Shown here: positions 32,324-37,968 of the stretch, piece by piece
How the letters are laid out: the number at the start of each line of letters is the position of its first letter
Position numbering within the stretch: position 1 is the first letter of the stretch
Source: Clostridiales bacterium
GTDB lineage: Bacteria > Bacillota > Clostridia > Lachnospirales > Lachnospiraceae
Assembly: GCA_012837605.1 (NCBI GenBank)
Contig: DUQV01000072.1
Coordinates: 1 to 37,968 of the forward strand
DNA length: 37,968 nt
Direction: 5' to 3'
The notes under the pieces: model-generated
The model's database searches: none
What the model saw: the letters and a program-made list of their open reading frames with translations, nothing else
What the model was told of the DNA's origin: nothing
Translations under genes and position numbers: made by a program

Positions 32324-32404
32324 AAATGGTGCCTTAAATGGTGTCTGTCACCATTACAGTGTTACATCATTTAAAATTTTTGTAATGGTGCCTGTCACCA
32401 TTAA
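32324..32404. repeat. Palindromic repeat cluster A (between spoIVA and lepB)
   Basis: Two short palindromes of the form AATGGTG-nCTGT-CACCATT (near 32338-32356 and 32383-32403) flank a 26-base spacer that includes TTACATCATTTAAAATTTTT. A partial extra copy, AAATGGTGCC, lies at about 32324-32333. The same unit occurs in cluster B at 33014-33130 in the same orientation. The cluster overlaps the 3' end of lepB and supplies its stop codon. No transposase or target duplication was seen. Confidence 0.8.
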
Positions 32405-32998
32405 CCGTCCGAATTTATTCAAAGGATATATTCGGAATACAGCTTTACCTTCTATATGACTTATATCAACCAAACCAAAGGATCTGCTGTCCATACTGTG
32501 TTCGCGGTTATCTCCCATTACAAAAACCTGATTATCACCTACAGTAACAGGCAGCCGGAAATCAGCCTGCATGGTAATTCCTTTGACATAAGGCTCCTCC
32601 AGCAGTTCACCATTCAGGTAGACATGCCCGTCAATTATATCAATAACATCACCCGGTATGCCAATCACCCTTTTAACGAGTCTGTCCCTGCTTTCATCCT
32701 CATCTTTTTTGAATGGATTAATAATTTTAAGTGAATATAAAAATTCCCGGGCAAAGGAACCTATTTCTCTGCTTTGATAAAAAACAATAATATCTCCCTT
32801 TTTGGGAAGTTTATTCTTATAAGCCAAGCGGTTAATAATCAGTGTTTGACCCTCAAACAAAGTGTCTTGCATAGAAACCTCTTTAACAGTAGCCAAAGCA
32901 AATAATTGGCTGTTAATCAGTGTAGATAATAACAAAGCAATAACAATAATGATAAGCCAGCTTAGAATTTCTTTTAAGATATTGACCCATTTATTCAT
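32354..32998 (-). CDS. lepB: Signal peptidase I
   Basis: A membrane serine protease that removes signal peptides of exported proteins. One membrane segment lies at about residues 12-30, followed by catalytic Ser42 (in VSMQDTLFEG) and Lys109 (in RLVKRVIGIPGD), and the conserved GDNREHSMDSRSFG. The protein would be expected to end near PLNKFGRL, as in other Gram-positive type I signal peptidases. Here it runs on for 16 residues (MVTGTITKILNDVTL preceded by Leu) that are encoded entirely by the palindromic repeat at 32338-32403, which also provides the stop codon. Another cluster of the same repeat lies directly upstream. The catalytic core is intact. Confidence 0.94.
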   Translation of the reverse strand: MNKWVNILKEILSWLIIIVIALLLSTLINSQLFALATVKEVSMQDTLFEGQTLIINRLAYKNKLPKKGDIIVFYQSREIGSFAREFLYSLKIINPFKKDEDESRDRLVKRVIGIPGDVIDIIDGHVYLNGELLEEPYVKGITMQADFRLPVTVGDNQVFVMGDNREHSMDSRSFGLVDISHIEGKAVFRIYPLNKFGRLMVTGTITKILNDVTL

Positions 32999-33013
32999 GA
33001 ATATATCCTCTCT

Positions 33014-33130
33014 TGTTGACAGACACCATTACAGAATTGTAACATCGTTAACATTTTTGTAATGGTGCCTGTCACTGTTACAGAATTGTTACATCATTTA
33101 ATATTTTTGTAATGGTGCCTGTCACCATTA
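33014..33130. repeat. Palindromic repeat cluster B (between lepB and gpsA)
   Basis: Two tandem copies of a 49-bp unit, beginning ACAGAATTG at 33031 and 33080, each ending in a palindrome TAATGGTGCCTGTCAC(C/T)(A/G)TTA (33060-33080 and 33110-33130), plus a truncated palindrome at the left end (GACAGACACCATTA). The units are close in sequence to cluster A and have the same orientation. They fill nearly the whole gap between gpsA and lepB, and the last palindrome contains the gpsA stop codon (33128-33130). Confidence 0.85.
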
Positions 33131-34138
33131 ATTCCATTCCAGTGTACTGTATTCCTTACGCTTGTCCCGTACAAGTAAGTCTGCAACGGCATCTTCCGGC
33201 GATTTGCCTTCGAATAATACAAGGTTAATCTGTTCTACGATTGGCATTTCTACATTGTATTTTTTTGCAAGGGTAAGGGCGGCTTTTGCGGTGTTGACTC
33301 CTTCAATCGCCTGATTGACTTTCTTTGCGACCTCTTCCATTGAATATCCTTTACCGATTAAGAATCCGGCATTCCTGTTACGGCTGTGCTTACTTGTGCA
33401 AGTAACGAATAAATCACCCATTCCTGATAAGCCTGAGAAGGTTTCCATATATCCGCCCATAGCCATGCCTAGTCTGCTGATTTCAGCCATACCACGGGTC
33501 ATAAGGGCTGCCTTCGTATTATCACCAAGACCAAGTCCGTCAATTACACCTGCGGCAAGAGCTATGACATTCTTTAAGGATCCTCCCAGTTCAATACCTA
33601 TTATGTCGGGGCTTGTATAGACTCTGAACACCTCATTCATGAATACATCCTGGATATATTGTGCTGTCTTCTTGCAGGATGAACCCACAACAATTGTTGT
33701 TGGAATTCTGCGGCTTACTTCCTCTGCATGGCTTGGTCCGGACATGACAGTAACCTCAGCCTGAGGAATCTCTTCTTTGATAACATCTGCCAGAGTAAGC
33801 AATGTTCCATTTTCCAACCCCTTTGACACATTAACTATAATCTGTCCTTCTTTTATAAATGGAGACGCTTCCTTTGCAGTCACCCGGATATATGGCGATG
33901 CCACAGCCATTACTATTATATCCTTATCGGAACATGCTTCCTTAAGATCAAGTGTTATCTTAATTTGATTCGGAAGCTTTGCTCCCGGAAGATTCTTAAT
34001 ATTGTCTCTTGACTCATCCAAATCCTTTGCTTCTTTTTCAAGCTTTGACCACATGGTAACCTCATGACCATTGTCTGAAAGAAGGATTGCTATTGCGGTT
34101 CCCCATGTTCCGGCACCAAGTATCCCGATTTTATTCAT
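33128..34138 (-). CDS. gpsA: Glycerol-3-phosphate dehydrogenase [NAD(P)+]
   Basis: Reduces dihydroxyacetone phosphate to sn-glycerol-3-phosphate, the backbone for phospholipids. The N-terminal Rossmann motif GAGTWGTAIA, then VNVSKGLENGTLLTL, VMSGPSHAEEV and ELGGSLKNVIALAAGVIDGLGLGDN with the catalytic lysine are all family hallmarks. Length is 336 residues. It directly follows plsY, which uses its product, so the two form a phospholipid unit. Its stop codon lies in the last palindrome of repeat cluster B, but the C-terminus (YSTLEWN) does not look extended in the way LepB's does. Confidence 0.97.
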   Translation of the reverse strand: MNKIGILGAGTWGTAIAILLSDNGHEVTMWSKLEKEAKDLDESRDNIKNLPGAKLPNQIKITLDLKEACSDKDIIVMAVASPYIRVTAKEASPFIKEGQIIVNVSKGLENGTLLTLADVIKEEIPQAEVTVMSGPSHAEEVSRRIPTTIVVGSSCKKTAQYIQDVFMNEVFRVYTSPDIIGIELGGSLKNVIALAAGVIDGLGLGDNTKAALMTRGMAEISRLGMAMGGYMETFSGLSGMGDLFVTCTSKHSRNRNAGFLIGKGYSMEEVAKKVNQAIEGVNTAKAALTLAKKYNVEMPIVEQINLVLFEGKSPEDAVADLLVRDKRKEYSTLEWN

Positions 34139-34149
34139 GAAATACCTCC

Positions 34150-34776
34150 TTAATTGTCTATTCGTACTCTTTGTCCAAGTTTATTCTCAGTTCCATTAAG
34201 TAAACGCTTAATGTTGGATTTGTGCTTTATAAATGCCAATGCAGTATATGCCAATGCTACAAAAAGCATATGTAAATCACCGGGATTGCGTATAGCTATC
34301 CAGGTAGGAAACATAATCGCTATTAATAAAGAACCTACAGATACATACCGTGTTACCGCAACCGATAAAACAAATATAGGAAGTCCAAAGGGAACTATCA
34401 AAGGATCAATTGCCACTATGGCTCCTGCTGTAGCTGCTATACCTTTACCGCCTTTAAATTTTAACCATACCGGGAAATTGTGCCCCAAAACCACACCCAG
34501 ACCGGTATAAAGTGATAAGAGCATTACATATTCAAAATCGGCAAAGAATACAAATCTTACTAAAATAACAGCTATAACAGCCTTAAGCATATCGCCGAGA
34601 AGAGTAAGGATTCCGGCTTTTGCACCCAATGTCCGAAGTGCATTTGTTGTACCTGAGCTTTTGCTTCCATATTGTCTTATATCAATTTTTTTCATTTTTC
34701 CGATAAAAAAACCGGTAGAGAAACAGCCAAATATATAACCAAATAAAATGCATTTTATTATAGAAATAACCATCAT
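34150..34776 (-). CDS. plsY: Glycerol-3-phosphate acyltransferase PlsY
   Basis: A membrane enzyme that acylates glycerol-3-phosphate at position 1 from acyl-phosphate, the first committed step of phospholipid synthesis. IRQYGSKSSGTTNALRTLG is the first substrate motif, and GHNFPVWLKFKGGKGIA is the second. The 208-residue protein has about five hydrophobic segments. It lies between der and gpsA, two bases after der ends, and its upstream ribosome binding site GGGG overlaps the end of der. Confidence 0.96.
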   Translation of the reverse strand: MMVISIIKCILFGYIFGCFSTGFFIGKMKKIDIRQYGSKSSGTTNALRTLGAKAGILTLLGDMLKAVIAVILVRFVFFADFEYVMLLSLYTGLGVVLGHNFPVWLKFKGGKGIAATAGAIVAIDPLIVPFGLPIFVLSVAVTRYVSVGSLLIAIMFPTWIAIRNPGDLHMLFVALAYTALAFIKHKSNIKRLLNGTENKLGQRVRIDN

Positions 34777-34778
34777 AT

Positions 34779-36101
34779 TCAGTTCCCCTTTCGCTCACGA
34801 ATTAAGAATCTTAAGGAAGTCCCGGCAAATCCAAAGGCTTCACGTATTTTATTCTCAATATATCTTGTGTATGAAAAATGAATAAGCTTCTTATCATTCA
34901 CGAATATTACGAATGTCGGAGGTTTAACTGATACTTGAGTAATATAGTATAGCTTCAGTTGCCTTCCTTTATCTGATGGCGGTTGTTGAAGTGCTGTGGC
35001 TTCAGCTAAAATTTCATTCAATACACCCGTTGATATTCTAAGATTTTGGTTTTGAATGACCACTTCTATGATATCAAACAGTTTATTGAGCCTTTGACCT
35101 GTCTCTGCTGATATAAATATTATTTCTGCATATGCTGCAAATGAAAGAACAGTTCTTATATCATTTGTATATTTGTTTACTGTTTTATTATCCTTCTTGA
35201 TCAGATCCCATTTGTTGACGGCTATAACAATGCCCTTGCCCCTATCATGGGCTATTCCTGCGATTTTGGCATCCTGCTCCGTAACCCCTTCTGTAGCATC
35301 TATGACAAGTACTACCACATCGGAACGTTCTATGGCTGCTACGGTGCGGACAATACTGAAGCGCTCCAAGTTTTCTTTGATTTTGCTTTTCCTTCTCAGT
35401 CCGGCAGTATCTATAAATATATATTCCTTTTTGTTTCTTCGGATCGGTGTATCTATAGCATCTCTTGTAGTTCCTGCAATGTCTGATACAATTACACGGT
35501 TTTCACCTACAATCTTGTTGACGATGGACGATTTGCCCACATTCGGCTTACCTACTATAGCGATTCTGGGACGGTCATCTTCCGCATCCGAATCGGATGT
35601 GTTGTCAAAATGCTTTACAACCTCATCAAGCATATCACCGAAGCCAAGCTTTGAAGCTGCCGATATAGGATGTGGATCTCCTATTCCAAGATTATAGAAT
35701 TCATAAACATCAGGCATCAGCTTATCAAAATTATCCACCTTATTTACTACCAATACGATGGGCTTGTTGCTTCTCCTAAGCATATCAGCCACTTTAGAAT
35801 CTGCATCTACGAGTCCTTGACGGACATCAACAAGAAATATTATTACATCTGCGGTATCTATGGCGATTTCCGCCTGCTCGCGCATATAGGTAAGCATTTC
35901 ATCCTTGCTGTCCGGTTCAATTCCTCCTGTATCTATTAACGTAAATTGTGTATTTAACCATGTAACATCAGCATATATTCTGTCTCTGGTTACACCGGGA
36001 ATATCGTCAACAATGGATATCCGCTCACCCGCCAAAGCATTAAATAACGTGGATTTTCCAACATTAGGCCTGCCGATAATGGCTACAATTGTTTTCTTCA
36101 T
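34779..36101 (-). CDS. der: Ribosome assembly GTPase Der (EngA)
   Basis: A double-Era GTPase needed for 50S ribosomal subunit assembly. Two G domains are visible: the first with IIGRPNVGKSTLFNAL, DTGGIEP and NKVD, the second with IVGKPNVGKSSIVNKI, DTAGLRRKSKI and NKWD, followed by the KH-like C-terminal domain ending in SLRFLIRERKGN. I choose the ATG at 36101, with AAGGAG just upstream and the usual MKKTIVAIIGRPNVG start; the open frame extends 20 residues further to 36161 without support. Length is 440 residues. Confidence 0.97.
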   Translation of the reverse strand: MKKTIVAIIGRPNVGKSTLFNALAGERISIVDDIPGVTRDRIYADVTWLNTQFTLIDTGGIEPDSKDEMLTYMREQAEIAIDTADVIIFLVDVRQGLVDADSKVADMLRRSNKPIVLVVNKVDNFDKLMPDVYEFYNLGIGDPHPISAASKLGFGDMLDEVVKHFDNTSDSDAEDDRPRIAIVGKPNVGKSSIVNKIVGENRVIVSDIAGTTRDAIDTPIRRNKKEYIFIDTAGLRRKSKIKENLERFSIVRTVAAIERSDVVVLVIDATEGVTEQDAKIAGIAHDRGKGIVIAVNKWDLIKKDNKTVNKYTNDIRTVLSFAAYAEIIFISAETGQRLNKLFDIIEVVIQNQNLRISTGVLNEILAEATALQQPPSDKGRQLKLYYITQVSVKPPTFVIFVNDKKLIHFSYTRYIENKIREAFGFAGTSLRFLIRERKGN

Positions 36102-36182
36102 GTTTTCTCCTTGCTCTGTACATGTAATTTTCGTTATGCATTTTACATGCATAAGCTTCAAATATTAAATCTATTATAGAAA

Positions 36183-37496
36183 CTAAATATTTAATACAGC
36201 ATCTAGGAAAGACTTTCCATCTGATTTTACAACACGTATTCCTGTTTGTAAAGCCTTTTCAATGTCATGGATTGTGATATCATCAAGCAGTGTGGTCTCT
36301 CCGTGACGAAGAAGAACTTCAGGCAGCAGCAGGCAGCTGCCGAGATTTTTGCCTTTTAACTGCTTTATAATATCAGCACCGGTCAACAGTCCGGTAACTG
36401 TAATATTCCTTCCAAAGAAATCATTTTCTATTGTATAAATATGAAGCTTTATATTAGGGAATTTGCCCATAATTTTATCTGCCATCTGCATGATAAACGG
36501 ACCGGCAAGAACACCTGTAGCTATGGATAATTCTTTCTCTCTGTCATCACCTGTAAGCTCATCAAAACAGTTGCAGAACTCATCTGTAAATGACCTGAGA
36601 AGTCCGACTCCGTTCTCAATCTGAGGATATCCCTCATAAGAATCTTCATCAGGAATCGGAAGATCGGCTTTGATGTACCATTCATCAGCACAATAGATGA
36701 ATCTTGTCCGATAATTGTTAAGAAAAACATTCTGCCAGCGATGAACGGTATCTATAACTTCAGCCGCATCTTCTTTTGAAAATGGCTCAAGCGGTGTCAG
36801 TTTATCCCGAAATTTTGTTAATCCTACAGGTACAACCGATACACTTTTCATTTCAGGTAAAAATGTAGCCAAATCATGTATGGTTTTCTCAAGCTCCTGC
36901 TTATCATTCCACCCTTTACACAGTACAATCTGACCGTTAAGGGTAATTCCGGCTTCCTTAAGCTTATACATCTTAGAAAGAGAGCTTCCTGCAAAACGGT
37001 TATTAAGCATCCTGCATCTAAGCTCTTCATTGGTAGTATGGATTGAAATATTTATAGGTGACAGCTTATAAAATATAATCCTGTCAACTTCCTCATCACT
37101 AAGATTTGTCAGTGTAATATAATTTCCCTGCAGAAATGATAATCTGGCATCATCATCCTTAAAATATAAGGTTTCCCGCATATTCGGAGGCATTTGGTCT
37201 ATGAAGCAGAATATGCATTTGTTCCGGCAGGAATTATATGAATCCATAAGCCCTTCTTCAAATATTATGCCAAGATCATCATCATAATCCTTTTCGATAT
37301 CAAACTCCCACTCTTCGCCGTCAGGCTTTCTTATCAATACGGTAATATTATCATCTTTAATCAGATAATGATAATCAAGAACATCTTTTATATTTGTATT
37401 ATTAATCGATATTAGCTCATCGCCGCAGGCGATACCAAGCTCATCTGCAATGCTTCCCGGTTCAACATCTTTAACAATATGTGATTTATTCTTCAT
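36183..37496 (-). CDS. PDZ/radical-SAM-like/DUF512 protein
   Basis: A 437-residue protein with three visible parts: an N-terminal PDZ-like domain (VEPGSIADELGIACGDELISIN, about residues 11-32), a central radical-SAM-type region with CRNKCIFCF (the C-x3-C-x2-C iron-sulfur ligand pattern, about residues 92-100), and a C-terminal DUF512 domain with ATGVLAGPFI and VTGLLTGADI. The DUF512 family is common in Clostridia, usually next to der, as here. Its reaction is unknown; S-adenosylmethionine chemistry is inferred from the cysteine motif only. It lies 34 bases after pgeF and 81 bases before der. Confidence 0.92.
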   Translation of the reverse strand: MKNKSHIVKDVEPGSIADELGIACGDELISINNTNIKDVLDYHYLIKDDNITVLIRKPDGEEWEFDIEKDYDDDLGIIFEEGLMDSYNSCRNKCIFCFIDQMPPNMRETLYFKDDDARLSFLQGNYITLTNLSDEEVDRIIFYKLSPINISIHTTNEELRCRMLNNRFAGSSLSKMYKLKEAGITLNGQIVLCKGWNDKQELEKTIHDLATFLPEMKSVSVVPVGLTKFRDKLTPLEPFSKEDAAEVIDTVHRWQNVFLNNYRTRFIYCADEWYIKADLPIPDEDSYEGYPQIENGVGLLRSFTDEFCNCFDELTGDDREKELSIATGVLAGPFIMQMADKIMGKFPNIKLHIYTIENDFFGRNITVTGLLTGADIIKQLKGKNLGSCLLLPEVLLRHGETTLLDDITIHDIEKALQTGIRVVKSDGKSFLDAVLNI

Positions 37497-37530
37497 AAAT
37501 ATCTCCGTTCTACTAAAATAGTATTTTTAA

Positions 37531-37968
37531 TTATTTTACAGCTTCAGTGTCTTTAATGGCAAGAAATGCAGCAAGACTGCCGCGCTTTCCGCCGGTTTTT
37601 CTGTGGGAGAACAAAAGCTCATGATTACAGGATGTACATACCTTACTGATATGTATATGCTCATCTGACAGACCCGCATCAAGAAGCACTCTGCGGTTAG
37701 CCTCCCAGAGATTTAGCTGATATCTGCCTTTATCGTTTTTTAAAAGGATAGCTGATATATTATCAGAAAAAACATACATAAACTTAACAGCCACTTCCTC
37801 TCCCACCTCATAGCAGTCCGCACATATAGACGGACCTATAACAGCAATAATATCCTTAGGGTTGCTGTTAAAAGCACAGACCATCTCATCAATTGTAATC
37901 TGTCCAATCCTTCCGACAGTTCCCTTCCATCCGCTGTGAGATAGACCGATTGCTTTCTTAACCGGATC
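37531..37968 (-). CDS. pgeF: Peptidoglycan editing factor PgeF/YlmD (5' end cut off)
   Basis: A zinc/copper-binding protein of the YfiH/YlmD family that removes wrongly built peptidoglycan precursors; older annotations call it a laccase-domain or polyphenol oxidase protein. The frame is open to the right edge of the window, so the start is missing; the first visible residues are DPVKKAIGLSHSGWKGTVG, matching the family's HxGWRGT metal-site motif. GPSICADCYEVGEEV and, near the end, CTSCNHELLFSHRKTGGKRG are further family signatures. About 145 of the roughly 270 residues are present. In Bacillus this gene (ylmD) lies directly before ylmE and sepF, whereas here it is some 30 kb away at the head of the DUF512-der operon. 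Confidence 0.93.
   Translation of the reverse strand, partial: DPVKKAIGLSHSGWKGTVGRIGQITIDEMVCAFNSNPKDIIAVIGPSICADCYEVGEEVAVKFMYVFSDNISAILLKNDKGRYQLNLWEANRRVLLDAGLSDEHIHISKVCTSCNHELLFSHRKTGGKRGSLAAFLAIKDTEAVK

Noticed and set aside
32264-32353. Sigma-E promoter for spoIVA
   Set aside because: CATATCTT and ATATC resemble the -10 and -35 elements, but the spacing of about 19 bases is too long for sigma-E.
33014-33130. Short palindromic repeats at regular spacing, resembling a mini CRISPR array
   Set aside because: The sequence between the palindromes is conserved between copies instead of unique, there are too few units, and no cas genes are present. A REP/MITE-like repeat fits better.
35173-35697. 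Plus-strand open frame of 174 codons opposite der
   Set aside because: It is fully antisense to the Der GTPase domains, lacks a ribosome binding site, and matches no family that I recognise.

Overview
The window looks like a chromosomal core segment of a low-G+C, spore-forming anaerobe of the Clostridia, most likely a Lachnospiraceae-type organism. The basis is AT-rich DNA, strong AAGGAGG-type ribosome binding sites, a spoIVA gene, MinE and DivIVA in one genome, and the gene order radC-mreBCD-mrdA-minCDE-rodA-mgsA. No phage, transposase, CRISPR array, rRNA or tRNA was seen. All genes except one (8242-8442) lie on the minus strand, so blocks are described from high to low coordinates, in the direction of transcription.

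Block 1 (37968 to 30785): pgeF (start cut off by the window edge), a PDZ/radical-SAM/DUF512 protein, der, plsY, gpsA, lepB and spoIVA. This joins peptidoglycan editing, ribosome assembly, phospholipid synthesis, protein secretion and spore coat assembly. Two clusters of a palindromic 49-bp repeat sit on either side of lepB. They supply the stop codons of gpsA and lepB and the last residues of LepB. Next is a separately transcribed SH3/NlpC-P60 cell wall hydrolase (30493 to 29393) behind a consensus sigma-A promoter.

Block 2 (29163 to 19028): a membrane-anchored MutS-like ATPase, rnhA, mutS, mutL, miaA, a PLP-dependent methionine gamma-lyase/aluminium-resistance family enzyme, a DUF4321 membrane protein and radC. 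It is mainly DNA repair and nucleic acid processing.

Block 3 (18901 to 9173): mreB, mreC, mreD, mrdA (PBP2), minC, minD, minE, rodA, mgsA and a lipoprotein D-Ala-D-Ala carboxypeptidase. This is a long run of closely spaced cell shape and division-site genes, with the elongasome and the Min system in one apparent operon. PBP2 has about 250 extra residues inside its transpeptidase region.

Block 4: a small P-loop protein (9014 to 8595), with two 17-bp palindromes around its promoter, and the only plus-strand gene, a DUF378 membrane protein (8242-8442).

Block 5 (8027 to 516): an HlyD-like membrane protein, YggS/YlmE, SepF, DivIVA, AroB, LspA, an RluD-type pseudouridine synthase and an AAA/DUF4143 ATPase, apparently one operon from a promoter at 8079-8107 to a hairpin at 429-463. 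aroB has an unusual initiation region in which a hairpin separates a strong Shine-Dalgarno sequence from the start codon. At the left edge is the start of a BlaI/MecI-type repressor with BlaI-like operator sites upstream.

I did not find an obvious new multi-gene defence or mobile system. The observations best worth following are the aroB initiation hairpin, the repeat family around lepB, the palindrome pair at 9077-9143, and the membrane-anchored MutS paralogue placed with mutS and mutL.
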